The translations under genes were made by a program, and so were the position numbers. Positions 1-7,266 of a stretch of 18,385 nt of DNA are shown here, one piece after another. Below the pieces are notes generated by a model, which saw nothing but the letters and a program-made list of their open reading frames with translations, was not told the DNA's origin and searched no databases. Source of the DNA: CAZKMM01 sp964592965 (GTDB lineage Bacteria > RBG-13-61-14 > DRUE01); contig CAZQJX010000043.1 in assembly GCA_964592965.1 (NCBI GenBank), positions 1 through 18,385 on the forward strand, read 5' to 3'. Position 1 is the stretch's first letter. Each line of letters starts with the position of its first letter.

Positions 1-1136
1 TGGAGAATTGCCCAAAGAACTCCCGCACAGATGGCTGAACCTATCACCCCCGCTACATTTGGTCCCATTGCATGGAGAAGAATAAAATTGGATGGGTCTT
101 CTTTGCTCGCAAGCATTTGCGCCACCCTTGCAGAATCTGGCACCGCACTTACCCCAGCTCCACCAATTAGCGGATTGATTTTCTCCCTGCTAAAAACATT
201 CATCAGCTTGGCAAAAAGCACCCCGCTAGCAGTTGAAATCATAAAGGCAAACATTCCGAGGATAAAAATCAAAAGTGAGCGCAGATTTAAAAACCTTTCA
301 GCATTTGCGCTTGCTCCTACTGAAAGTCCAATCAGAATAGTGGTTATATCAATGAGAGCGGTTCTGGCTGAGCGAGCCAAGCGGTCAGTAACACCGCTTT
401 CCCTGAGAAGATTGCCAAGACAGAGCATTCCCAAAAGCACAACCGCTCCCGGAGCAATTAGCGAGCCAATAAGAAAAATAGCAACAGGAAAAAGAATGCG
501 CTCAAGCCTGCTGGTCTCTCTTGGCGCTGGCATTCTGATTTTTCGCTCTTTGGAAGTGGTCAAAAGCCTCATAATCGGCGGTTGAATAACAGGAACAAGA
601 GCCATATAGGAATAGGCAGCAATGGTAATTGGTGCTAAAAGCTCAGGAGCTATCATTGATGAAAGAAAGATGCTGGTAGGACCATCAGCTCCACCAATAA
701 TTCCAATGGCGCCCGCCTGTTTTGGGTCAAATCCGAGAAGAAGCGCTCCGATTATGGTAGTAAATATTCCGAACTGAGCTCCTGCTCCCAGCAGAACCAG
801 TTTTGGCGAGGAAAGAAGTGGAGAAAAATCTGTCATTGCTCCTATTCCCAGAAAAATCAAGGCTGGATATACACCCTTAAGCAAACCCTGATAAAGCCAA
901 TAAAATGGACTCACAGGATTGTTGACATCTGCAAAAAACATCTCTTTGCCCCCCACCACAACCGCAGGCATATTCCCAACCAAAATGCCAAACCCAATGG
1001 GGACGAGTAGCAGTGGCTCATAGCGCTTTTTTATTGCCAGCCAGATAAGCAAAATCCCAATGAAAATCATCACCAACTGACCAAAACTGACATTGACCAA
1101 TCCTAGCCAAGATTGTAAAGCCAAACCCTTCATCAT
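1..1136 (-). CDS. Sodium-translocating decarboxylase beta subunit (OadB/GcdB/MmdB family), 3' end outside window
   Basis: Integral membrane subunit that couples decarboxylation of carboxybiotin to Na+ export. 378 codons are visible and the frame is still open at base 1. Several hydrophobic segments are seen. Family signatures are GGADGP at residues 148-153 (the Asp, here D151, matches the Na+-site Asp known in this family), YSYMALVP at 175-182, and NPLIGGAGVS at 321-330, where the terminal Ser matches a known functional serine. The C-terminal signature HAMGPNVAGVIGSA at 355-368 means only a few residues are missing. The start is ATG at 1136 or 1133. The first overlaps the stop of the biotin protein gene as ATGA, and AGAGGA directly abuts it, so the second ATG has the better spacing. 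It is the last visible gene of a coupled operon with the biotin carrier and OadG-like genes. The substrate (oxaloacetate, methylmalonyl-CoA, glutaconyl-CoA) cannot be told from the beta subunit. Confidence 0.93.
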   Translation of the reverse strand, partial: MMKGLALQSWLGLVNVSFGQLVMIFIGILLIWLAIKKRYEPLLLVPIGFGILVGNMPAVVVGGKEMFFADVNNPVSPFYWLYQGLLKGVYPALIFLGIGAMTDFSPLLSSPKLVLLGAGAQFGIFTTIIGALLLGFDPKQAGAIGIIGGADGPTSIFLSSMIAPELLAPITIAAYSYMALVPVIQPPIMRLLTTSKERKIRMPAPRETSRLERILFPVAIFLIGSLIAPGAVVLLGMLCLGNLLRESGVTDRLARSARTALIDITTILIGLSVGASANAERFLNLRSLLIFILGMFAFMISTASGVLFAKLMNVFSREKINPLIGGAGVSAVPDSARVAQMLASKEDPSNFILLHAMGPNVAGVIGSAICAGVLWAIL

Positions 1137-1564
1137 TCCTCTTTTACTTTCAGCGAAATCAGCGCTTGATGAAGCTTTACCGGCTCTCCCTCTCTAACCA
1201 TTACCTCCTTAACAATTCCATTGGCGTTGGAGATAATATTGTTCTCCATCTTCATTGCTTCTATTACCGCAACAATGTCTCCTTCTTTAACCTCATCTCC
1301 AGCTTTGACCAGAATCTTTTTTACCACTCCGGGTATAGGAGCTCTTATAATCAGCTCTCCTGCAACCTCGGTATCAAAAGACATCTGGTGCCGAACAACT
1401 TGAGGAGTGTCTAAGCTGGGAACGCTCTTTGATTCCACCCGAACAGATTTAAGCTCAACAACATATTCCTCATCTCCCACCTTCACCCGAAAGCGATGAC
1501 CAGGCTCAGCGCTCACTTCCACCTGATAGGTCTTTCCCCTTATTTCCAGCTCATACTTTTTCAA
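1133..1564 (-). CDS. Biotin carboxyl carrier protein of a decarboxylase/carboxylase (biotinyl domain)
   Basis: A 143-residue biotin carrier that would shuttle CO2 from a carboxyltransferase to the OadB-type membrane pump encoded next. The C-terminal biotinyl-lipoyl domain spans about residues 72-140 and contains EAMKM, with K105 the expected biotinylated lysine 38 residues from the end, followed by the usual hydrophobic turn (ALISLKV). The N-terminal 50 residues (KYELEIRGKTYQVEV) resemble the lead-in of gamma/BCCP subunits of methylmalonyl-CoA and oxaloacetate decarboxylases, and a variable linker separates the two parts. The start codon is TTG: the OadG-like gene's TGA at 1561-1563 overlaps it as TTGA, and AAGGAG lies about 7 bases upstream, which supports this start. 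Its own stop overlaps the OadB start. Translational coupling is very likely. Confidence 0.93.
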   Translation of the reverse strand: MKKYELEIRGKTYQVEVSAEPGHRFRVKVGDEEYVVELKSVRVESKSVPSLDTPQVVRHQMSFDTEVAGELIIRAPIPGVVKKILVKAGDEVKEGDIVAVIEAMKMENNIISNANGIVKEVMVREGEPVKLHQALISLKVKEE

Positions 1565-1854
1565 TCTTCGCTCCTTGAGGAAATTTTCCAGCTTGATGGC
1601 TTTCTTGTCTCAAGCCTGATATGTGGTCGGCGGTAAATTCTCTCTTCCTCAAGATATTTTTCAATTGCGGTAGCAATTACCGCTACCAGCTCTGGCTCTA
1701 TGGACTCTTGGACCTCTTCACCCTTTTCCCCAGAAAGAGCCTTTTCCAAAAAGAAAATACCCTTAAGAACCAATAGCAAAATAACAAGGGCACCAAAAAC
1801 CGTGCCCATACCATAAGCCATAAGATATAGCCCCTGCTTTAATGCTTCATTCAT
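1561..1854 (-). CDS. OadG-like small membrane subunit of a sodium-pump decarboxylase
   Basis: A 97-residue protein with a short N-terminus, one transmembrane helix (about residues 13-36, starting with the GMGTVF motif), and a charged cytoplasmic tail. The tail has an ELVAVIATAIEKYLEEE helix at 55-71 and a terminal PSSWKISSR. This layout (one helix, then an EExxAxIAxAixxYL-like segment, then SSWK near the end) is typical of OadG/MmdD gamma or delta chains, which hold the carboxyltransferase onto the membrane beta subunit. In known enzymes the tail also binds zinc or the alpha subunit; that is family knowledge, not shown here. The ATG at 1854 is preceded by GGAAGG 7 bases away and overlaps the end of the hydrolase gene by 8 bases. 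The stop overlaps the TTG start of the biotin protein gene. Confidence 0.85.
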   Translation of the reverse strand: MNEALKQGLYLMAYGMGTVFGALVILLLVLKGIFFLEKALSGEKGEEVQESIEPELVAVIATAIEKYLEEERIYRRPHIRLETRKPSSWKISSRSED

Positions 1855-2611
1855 TGCTTTCCTTCCAGTTAATCAGCCAGGATTTGATTTTGTCCAGCGC
1901 ACGCCTGTCCACTCTCAACCTGTGCTGACCGTTTTTTATACAAAAAAATTCCTTTGGCTCTCCTGCCTTTTCATAAAGCATTTGAGCATGCTCCAGTGGA
2001 ACCAGCTCATCTTTTTCTCCGTGAATGAAAAGAATTGGACGGGGACTGATTTTATCCACCCACTTAATAGGAGATATTTCTTCAAACTCTTCCAGCCACT
2101 GTTTTATTGAGCTAGGGAAGTTATGATCGCGGACCAAACCGATTTCCCGAAAATTTTTAATCAAAAGCTCTGGAACTTTATCCACTCCCAGAGCAGAGAA
2201 ATGCGCAGGAGAGCTGACCGAAATCACCGCATCAATGTCTGGGTTATGGGCACTGTGATATATGGCTACTGACGCTCCGCCTGAAAATCCCACCAGAGCA
2301 ATCTTTTCAGGAGCATATTTTTGAGCAAGCCAGCTCAAAACCGCTTTTAAATCCCGAGTCCAGCCCAAGATATGAAAATTTCCTCCGCTCTCACCTGTGC
2401 CACGAAAATTAAAAAACACGCTTAAAAATCCGTTACTGGCAAGTTCTCTGACAAAAGGCATATATCCCGGGTCATCAGGAGATGGTTTGCTTCTCGGAAT
2501 GCCGTGAAGAACAAACACGCAAAACCTTTTCTTCTCATAATCTTCTGGCACAACCAGCCAGCCTTTAATTGCCAGCCCTTCAACCTTAACTTCAAATTTC
2601 TCTTCTCTCAT
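1847..2611 (-). CDS. Alpha/beta hydrolase family protein
   Basis: A 254-residue cytoplasmic serine hydrolase of the dienelactone-hydrolase/acyl-peptidase-like alpha/beta fold. Visible elements in order are HGIPRS (36-41, oxyanion loop), FRGTGES (70-75), the nucleophile elbow GFSGG with S110, the acid D201 in HGEKDELVP, and H230 in GQHRL. Substrate unknown. The open frame extends back to 2812, but I start it at the ATG at 2611. The longer version would read through the promoter and ribosome-binding site of the divergent gene, has no homology-like content, and would put the ATG at 2677 in the middle of a divergent -35 box. No Shine-Dalgarno precedes 2611; a -10-like TAAGAT ends 10 bases before it, so the message could be nearly leaderless. 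The gene overlaps the OadG-like gene by 8 bases and heads that operon, but a link to the decarboxylase is only contextual. Confidence 0.85.
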   Translation of the reverse strand: MREEKFEVKVEGLAIKGWLVVPEDYEKKRFCVFVLHGIPRSKPSPDDPGYMPFVRELASNGFLSVFFNFRGTGESGGNFHILGWTRDLKAVLSWLAQKYAPEKIALVGFSGGASVAIYHSAHNPDIDAVISVSSPAHFSALGVDKVPELLIKNFREIGLVRDHNFPSSIKQWLEEFEEISPIKWVDKISPRPILFIHGEKDELVPLEHAQMLYEKAGEPKEFFCIKNGQHRLRVDRRALDKIKSWLINWKESNE

Positions 2612-2621
2612 TTTGTTAAAA

Positions 2622-2650
2622 ATCTTACTCGCAGGAGAGGGAAAAATCAA
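2622..2650 (-). promoter_or_regulatory. Possible promoter of the hydrolase-decarboxylase operon
   Basis: On the minus strand, TTGATT (2650-2645) is followed after exactly 17 bases by TAAGAT (2627-2622), a reasonable sigma70 pair. The predicted transcription start falls around 2614-2616, only a few bases before the ATG at 2611. That would give a leaderless or near-leaderless message and fits the absence of a Shine-Dalgarno there. Inferred from consensus only. Confidence 0.35.
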
Positions 2651-2670
2651 AACAAGTGGTTTTTCTTTTG

Positions 2671-2699
2671 TTGACATTATGAAAAAAAGAAAATAGGAT
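2671..2699 (+). promoter_or_regulatory. Sigma70-type promoter of the 2734 gene
   Basis: TTGACA at 2671-2676, a 17-base A-rich spacer, then TAGGAT at 2694-2699. The predicted start is near 2706, giving a leader of about 28 bases that contains the AAGGAGG ribosome-binding site at about 2721-2727. It lies back-to-back with the minus-strand promoter candidate. Confidence 0.6.
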
Positions 2700-2733
2700 A
2701 AATTGAAAAATTTTCCCCACAAAGGAGGAAATA

Positions 2734-3294
2734 ATGGCAGGATACAAATTTGAAGAGCTCTGCCAGATGAAGCCCAAAGAGCTTGAAGAGATATTTTTGC
2801 AAGGAAAAACACCAGAGTTTAAAAATCTGGTGGGATGGGAATTTCGCGGATATAATGTTCCGTTCATCACTGAAATTTTGGGCTTTCGCAAATTCAAAAA
2901 AGGATTTTTCACTCTCCCTGACCAAAGCCCAGATGGTCCTGAAATTATGGGATACAATGTGCTTGTCCTTCAAAATGGTCTTTATGGAAAATGGATTGCC
3001 CTTCCTGATGAGAACTATCCCAAGCGCTATGGCTTTTATCTTGCTTATAAAGTCAGACCCGAAGAGCCAGATAATAAATACCCCAACGCCATCCTTTTAA
3101 ATTACGGAAAAGCGAAGAACGGACTTCACCCAGCAAGATTCCTTCGTGATTACCTTGTTCAGCCAGACCCAGACAACCCAGACCTTTACCTAGGAAAAGC
3201 CTATTTTGCTCTCGGACCTCTGCGTGTATTTCCCAGCTTTTTTGTGCTGGAAAGATACAATAAAGCAATAGGAGAGATTAACTACAAGCCTTAA
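2734..3294 (+). CDS. Conserved-looking protein of unknown function (186 aa)
   Basis: I do not recognise a characterised family. The protein has no signal peptide and no clear transmembrane helix, so it is probably cytoplasmic. The N-terminal 25 residues (FEELCQMKPKELEEIFLQGKTPE) look like a short helical lead. After that the chain is rich in aromatic residues, Gly and Pro: GWEFRGYN around 34-41, GFRKFKKGFF around 50-59, GYNVLVLQNGLYGKW around 73-87, KRYGFYLAYKV around 97-107, and LGKAYFALGPLRVFPSFFVLERY around 153-175. This pattern suggests an antiparallel beta-barrel such as a lipocalin-like fold, but that is a guess. The start is secure: AAGGAGG sits about 6 bases before the ATG and a good promoter lies just upstream. 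It is followed after 32 bases by the M1 peptidase gene and may be co-transcribed with it. Confidence 0.85.
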   Translation: MAGYKFEELCQMKPKELEEIFLQGKTPEFKNLVGWEFRGYNVPFITEILGFRKFKKGFFTLPDQSPDGPEIMGYNVLVLQNGLYGKWIALPDENYPKRYGFYLAYKVRPEEPDNKYPNAILLNYGKAKNGLHPARFLRDYLVQPDPDNPDLYLGKAYFALGPLRVFPSFFVLERYNKAIGEINYKP

Positions 3295-3326
3295 ATTTTT
3301 ACTTTCTTAATTTAGGAAGGAGAAAG

Positions 3327-5282
3327 ATGAAAAGAGCAAGGGTGTTTATTTTTGTAGGCACGCTCTGGCTTGCCTTTTCCAGCTGGGCGCAAAAGCTGAT
3401 TTTTCCCAAACCATTAAGTCCACGAATTGCCAACTATAAAATTCAGGTAAGGCTTGAGCCCAAAACACGAACTATTTACGGAAAGGAAGTTTTGGTTTGG
3501 CATAACAAAACCAGCTTTCCTGCAAAAGAGCTTTGGTTTCATCTTTACCTTAATGCCTTTCGCAATGACCAATCAACCTTTATGAAAGAAAGCGGTGCCC
3601 GCTGGGGCAAAAAGATGATTAAAAAAGATGGCTGGGGATATATTGAGGTCAACCGCATTCAGCTTGCCAGTGGAGCAGACCTTACTGACCGCATTCAATA
3701 CATTCACCCTGATGATGACAATGAGCAGGATAAAACTGTTTTTCGGCTTCCGCTTTCTAAGCCAGTTAAACCAAAAGAGAAAATTGAGCTGAAAATAGAA
3801 TTCACTGCCAAGCTTCCGTCTCCGCCTTTTGCCCGAAGCGGTGCTTGGAAGGACTTTTTCTTTGTTGCCCAGTGGTTTCCCAAAATCGGGGTTTTTGAGA
3901 ACGGAAGATGGAACTGCCATCAATACCATCGCAATACCGAGTTTTATGCTGATTTCGGTGTTTATGAGGTGGAAATTACAGTTCCTGAAAATTACATTGT
4001 CGGCGCAACTGGTCTGAAGATAAAAAAGATAAATAACCAAGATGGCACTGCCACTCATATTTATTATGCAGAAGATGTTCACGATTTTGTCTGGACAGCC
4101 AGCCCGAATTTTGTGGAATTCAAGGGCAGGGCGCAGGATGTTGAAATTAGGGTGCTTATGCAAAAGGGGCATAAGGCTCAGGGAAAAAGGTTTCTTGAGG
4201 CAGGCAAAATTGCAGTTAAGTATTTTCAGGAGCATTTTGGAGACTACCCTTATCCCAATCTGACTATAGTTGACCCGCCCAAAGGAGCTCGTGGTGCTGG
4301 TGGAATGGAATATCCTACTTTAATAACTTCGCTTACTTTTCTTGGCGTTCCCAAAAAGTTTCGCTTGCCTGAGGTAATCATCATTCACGAGTTCGGGCAT
4401 CAATATTGGTATCATATAATTGCGAGCAATGAATTTGAAGAGCCCTGGCTAGATGAGGGCATTAATACTTATTGCGAAATCCGCATAATGAAAGATGTTT
4501 ACGGAAAAAAAGCCAATCTTTTGGACTGGAAGATTTTAAAGGTTGATGATTTACAGGAGAGAAGATTTGCATATCTTGAGGCGCCAGATTATGACCCGCT
4601 TTTTCGTGCGGGCTGGAAATATTATTCGCCCACAAGTTATCGGGCGAACGCCTATTCTAAAACAGCTCTCTTGCTTTTGACCCTAGAAAATTACATTGGC
4701 AAGGAAAAGATGGATGAAATTCTCAGGACCTATTTTGAGCAATACAAATTCAAGCATCCCCACACCGAGGACTTTCTGAGAATTGTTAACCAGCTAACAG
4801 ATAATAAATTTAAAGAATTTTTAAATGACGCTTTTCATACCAACTGGGTTCTTGATTACAGCGTTGATTGGCTTTCCTGCCAAGAAGTGAAAGAGCCAAA
4901 AGGATATGATTACACGCTTTCGGTTTCAGGCGAAGTCTCAAAAGCGGAAAGGAAAGCCGAAGCGAACAAATCCAAAGAAAAACTTTATCAATGTGAGGTT
5001 AGGATTCGCAGGCTGGGCGGGCTTAAATTCCCAGTGGAGATAGAGGTTGCCTTTGCCAATGGAAAAAAGGTCTTGGAAAAATGGGATGGAGAGGAGTTGT
5101 GGAAGATTTATCGCTACACCGAGCCAGCAAAGCTCAACTATGTTCAGATTGACCCAGAGGAAAAAATCCCGCTGGACATAAACTGGAAAAACAACCGCAA
5201 AACTCTGAGAAAGCAAATCCGTGAAGATAAAACCAGAAATGAAACTTTGGAGATGATTAAATTTCTTCTCAATCCTCACTGA
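3327..5282 (+). CDS. Exported M1-family (gluzincin) zinc metallopeptidase
   Basis: A 651-residue peptidase expected to remove N-terminal residues from peptides outside the cytoplasmic membrane. Residues 1-21 form a signal peptide (KRAR, hydrophobic core, SSWAQ cleavage region). The catalytic domain carries HEFGH at 354-358 (zinc ligands H354 and H358, general base E355) and the third ligand E377 in LDEGIN, exactly 18 residues after H358 as the HExxH-X18-E gluzincin rule requires. GGMEYP at 325-330 stands where M1 enzymes have the GAMEN substrate loop, here a divergent version. Y443 in AYSKTALLL is the likely transition-state tyrosine. The N-terminal 50-250 region looks like the M1 beta-saddle domain. 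The C-terminal 140 residues are lysine-rich and less recognisable. AAGGAG lies 5 bases before the ATG. Phosphoesterase gene follows after 32 bases. Confidence 0.92.
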   Translation: MKRARVFIFVGTLWLAFSSWAQKLIFPKPLSPRIANYKIQVRLEPKTRTIYGKEVLVWHNKTSFPAKELWFHLYLNAFRNDQSTFMKESGARWGKKMIKKDGWGYIEVNRIQLASGADLTDRIQYIHPDDDNEQDKTVFRLPLSKPVKPKEKIELKIEFTAKLPSPPFARSGAWKDFFFVAQWFPKIGVFENGRWNCHQYHRNTEFYADFGVYEVEITVPENYIVGATGLKIKKINNQDGTATHIYYAEDVHDFVWTASPNFVEFKGRAQDVEIRVLMQKGHKAQGKRFLEAGKIAVKYFQEHFGDYPYPNLTIVDPPKGARGAGGMEYPTLITSLTFLGVPKKFRLPEVIIIHEFGHQYWYHIIASNEFEEPWLDEGINTYCEIRIMKDVYGKKANLLDWKILKVDDLQERRFAYLEAPDYDPLFRAGWKYYSPTSYRANAYSKTALLLLTLENYIGKEKMDEILRTYFEQYKFKHPHTEDFLRIVNQLTDNKFKEFLNDAFHTNWVLDYSVDWLSCQEVKEPKGYDYTLSVSGEVSKAERKAEANKSKEKLYQCEVRIRRLGGLKFPVEIEVAFANGKKVLEKWDGEELWKIYRYTEPAKLNYVQIDPEEKIPLDINWKNNRKTLRKQIREDKTRNETLEMIKFLLNPH

Positions 5283-5314
5283 GAAAAAATTGAAGTAAAA
5301 AGGAGGGAAAAGCG

Positions 5315-6460
5315 ATGAAGAAGTTTATGCTAGCTTTAGCGGTTTTTGCCTTTTTGGCTTTTTCAACCTCTTCGCTCGGAGCAACTATTCTTGTCGGTCC
5401 GTATCTTCAATATCCCACCCAAACAAGCATTACCATTATGTGGGAGACTGATATGGCTTGTAGCTCCCTGGTTCGCTATGGAAAAAAAGTCCCTTTAACC
5501 GAAGAGGTAAGGATAGAAAAGCAGACCAAAATCCACGAGGTGAAAATCAGCGGTCTTGAGCCAGAGACCATCTATTACTATCGGGTATTTTCAGATTGTG
5601 CTCCTTTTGGGAAGGTAAAAAGCAAACTTTATTCTTTTAAAACAGCGGTGAAAAAGGATTCACCCTTTACCTTTGCAGTAATTGGAGATAATCGGACTTT
5701 TAGCTGGCATTTCCATCATATTGCGGAGCAGATTTTTGCAGAAAGACCGAATTTTGTTATCAATGTCGGCGATGTCTGCACCAATGGTTTAAAGAAATAT
5801 GAATGGAATTTGGAATTTTTCGCCCCTGCCAAAGAGCTTTTGGCTTATGTGCCTGTTTATATTTCCATTGGCAACCACGAGCAGAATGCTAGATGGTATT
5901 ACTACTATGTCTCTTATCCTGAACCAGAGAATTATTATTCCTTTGACTATGGCAATGCGCATTTTGTTATTATAGACAGCAACCAAGATTTAAGCCCACA
6001 AAGCGAACAATACAAATGGCTAAAAGCTGACCTTGCTAAAAGCAAAGCAACTTGGAAATTTGTTGTTCATCATCACCCGCCTTATTCTTCTGATTTAAAT
6101 GACTACGGGGATACTAAAAGAGGCGAGCCTTCAACCTATGGCGACTTAAATGTTCGCCAGCTCGTGCCCATTTATGAAAAATATGGCGTGGATATAGTGT
6201 TCTGCGGTCATATCCATAATTACGAGCGAACCCTTCCTTTAAAGCAGGGAAAGATTGATTTGAAAAACGGAGTGATTTATATGGTGGTGGGCGGTGGCGG
6301 TGCTGAGCTGGAAAATTTTGCTCCGCAAAGAAACTTCTTTACCGCAAAGGTAGCGAAAAGATATCATTATTGCCTTATAACTATCTACCAAAATCACCTC
6401 TGGCTGAAAACCTATGACATAATGGGCAATCTATTTGATTATTTAGAGCTGAAAAAATAA
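5315..6460 (+). CDS. Exported purple-acid-phosphatase-like metallophosphoesterase
   Basis: A 381-residue exported hydrolase of phosphomonoesters or related substrates. The signal peptide covers residues 1-23 (KK, hydrophobic core, SLGA). Residues 25-112 form a fibronectin-III-like domain (GPYLQYPTQTSITIMWETD...), as in purple acid phosphatases. The metal-binding motifs follow in order: GDNR (D125), GDVC (D153), GNHE (N187, H188), HHHPPYSS at 252-259, and GHIHNYER at 298-305 (H299, H301). The first motif is GDNR, where many family members have GDxG. A Tyr near the second motif, which makes these enzymes purple, is not in the GDxxY position (GDVCT), so it may use a different metal pair. The start is supported by AGGAGGG about 7 bases upstream. 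It closes the 2734-6460 group. Confidence 0.92.
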   Translation: MKKFMLALAVFAFLAFSTSSLGATILVGPYLQYPTQTSITIMWETDMACSSLVRYGKKVPLTEEVRIEKQTKIHEVKISGLEPETIYYYRVFSDCAPFGKVKSKLYSFKTAVKKDSPFTFAVIGDNRTFSWHFHHIAEQIFAERPNFVINVGDVCTNGLKKYEWNLEFFAPAKELLAYVPVYISIGNHEQNARWYYYYVSYPEPENYYSFDYGNAHFVIIDSNQDLSPQSEQYKWLKADLAKSKATWKFVVHHHPPYSSDLNDYGDTKRGEPSTYGDLNVRQLVPIYEKYGVDIVFCGHIHNYERTLPLKQGKIDLKNGVIYMVVGGGGAELENFAPQRNFFTAKVAKRYHYCLITIYQNHLWLKTYDIMGNLFDYLELKK

Positions 6461-6710
6461 AGCATAAGCTTCGGTTGTCTGAAAAAAGTTTTTCTGCCTT
6501 TTGATTTCATTTACCCACTGTGTGATTTTTATCTATCGGATTAGAGTTTGAAAGCTTTGCAGGAAAATATCTGCTCTGTCAGAAATGAAAAAGCTGTATA
6601 TTCCTCCCTAGCCTGCTCTTTTTTACCCAAAAGATTTTTGGCAAAGATTAATCTTTAAGTAAAGTTTTTTTCTGAAGATAAAGGATTTTTTCTGATTAGG
6701 TGATTTATCC
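6461..6710. other. AT-rich intergenic stretch without a gene
   Basis: Together with the promoter region to 6848, this is the longest gene-free stretch of the window (about 390 bases). I see no ORF with a ribosome-binding site and no recognisable riboswitch. It contains several A/T runs and a perfect 14-base palindrome at 6643-6656, listed separately. No convincing G+C-rich terminator follows the phosphoesterase gene. Confidence 0.6.
6643..6656. repeat. Perfect 14-bp palindrome AAAGATTAATCTTT
   Basis: The two 7-base arms are exact complements with no spacer. It lies about 55 bases upstream of the -35 box at 6711, so it could be a binding site for a dimeric regulator. It is A/T-rich, so chance is also possible. 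Confidence 0.4.
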
Positions 6711-6741
6711 TTGACAAAATGGGGAATTCTGGTATTATAAT
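6711..6741 (+). promoter_or_regulatory. Promoter of the Rrf2 redox operon
   Basis: TTGACA at 6711-6716. A -10 element can be read as TATTAT at 6733-6738 (16-base spacer) or TATAAT at 6736-6741 (19-base spacer). The -10 lies inside the palindrome at 6726-6749. Transcription would start near 6746-6750, giving a leader of about 100 bases. Confidence 0.65.
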
Positions 6742-6749
6742 ACTAGAAT
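6726..6749. promoter_or_regulatory. 24-bp near-perfect palindrome over the -10 region: probable operator
   Basis: The arms ATTCTGGTATTA and TAATACTAGAAT are complementary at 11 of 12 positions, with no spacer; the single mismatch is G6731 against T6744. It covers the -10 and the expected transcription start of the operon whose first gene encodes an Rrf2-type repressor. The size and symmetry fit a site for a dimeric winged-helix protein, so autorepression is a reasonable inference. Confidence 0.6.
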
Positions 6750-6848
6750 ATGATTTTTGCCAAAACACAATCAATGCCAGAGCGAAGGGTTGGGGCTCAA
6801 TGCTAAAGTAGTTTGAATTTTGGAAATTAAAAGCTAAGGAGCAGGGTG

Positions 6849-7253
6849 ATGGCAGAGATTTTTAAAATCAGTCAGGCAAGTTCGCTTGCATTTCATTCTT
6901 TGCTCTTGATTGCGCAAAATAGTGGGAGCAAGCTCACCACTGAAAAGCTGGCAAAAAAGCTGGGAGCATCGCAGGCGCATCTAGCTAAGGTTTTGCAGAC
7001 GCTTTCTCGTCAGGGTTTTATCAGGGCAAGGCGTGGTCCTGGTGGTGGATATGAGCTGGCTCGTCCTTGTGAGCGCATTTCTCTTTTGGATATCTATCAA
7101 GCGATAGAGGGCAAGTTTATTCCGCAAAAGTGTTTATTGGAAAAAAAGATTTGCAAGGGTGAATGTATATTTGGCGGGTTTTTGGAGCGAGTGAACAAAG
7201 AACTTAAGGACTATTTTGCCCGAACTTATTTAAGTGAATTTGTGAAAAAGTAA
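6849..7253 (+). CDS. Rrf2-family transcriptional regulator with candidate Fe-S cysteines
   Basis: A 134-residue DNA-binding regulator. The N-terminal winged helix-turn-helix spans about residues 10-72: helices around TTEKLAKKLGASQAHLAKVLQTL, then the wing RARRGPGGGYELARP, which is diagnostic for Rrf2/IscR/NsrR proteins. Three cysteines in the C-terminal part (C95, C102, C106; spacing C-X6-C-X3-C) are candidates for a redox- or NO-sensitive iron-sulfur cluster, and C74 is a fourth. The spacing differs from IscR (C-X5-C-X5-C). I start at ATG 6849, which has AAGGAG 7 bases upstream; a GTG at 6846 would be only 4 bases away. Downstream, 13 bases on, lie iron-sulfur and flavin proteins, and a palindrome overlaps its own promoter, so it probably regulates this operon in response to redox or iron-sulfur status. 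Confidence 0.92.
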   Translation: MAEIFKISQASSLAFHSLLLIAQNSGSKLTTEKLAKKLGASQAHLAKVLQTLSRQGFIRARRGPGGGYELARPCERISLLDIYQAIEGKFIPQKCLLEKKICKGECIFGGFLERVNKELKDYFARTYLSEFVKK

Positions 7254-7266
7254 AGGGAGATAAGTA

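Noticed and set aside
31..585. Plus-strand open frame of 184 codons
   Set aside because: Lies antisense to the OadB-like gene, whose minus-strand product carries clear family motifs; no ribosome-binding site.
2612..2812. N-terminal extension of the alpha/beta hydrolase to 2812 or 2677
   Set aside because: Would overlap the promoter, ribosome-binding site and first codons of the divergent gene, with no domain content and no Shine-Dalgarno.
2625..2973. Two minus-strand open frames opposite the 186-residue gene
   Set aside because: No start signals, compositional shadows of the plus-strand gene, no recognisable motifs.
3573..4235. 220-codon minus-strand frame
   Set aside because: Antisense shadow of the M1 peptidase gene, which has a complete catalytic motif set.
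6750..6848. Riboswitch or attenuator in the roughly 100-base leader of the Rrf2 operon
   Set aside because: No recognisable aptamer core, leader peptide or terminator hairpin could be found.
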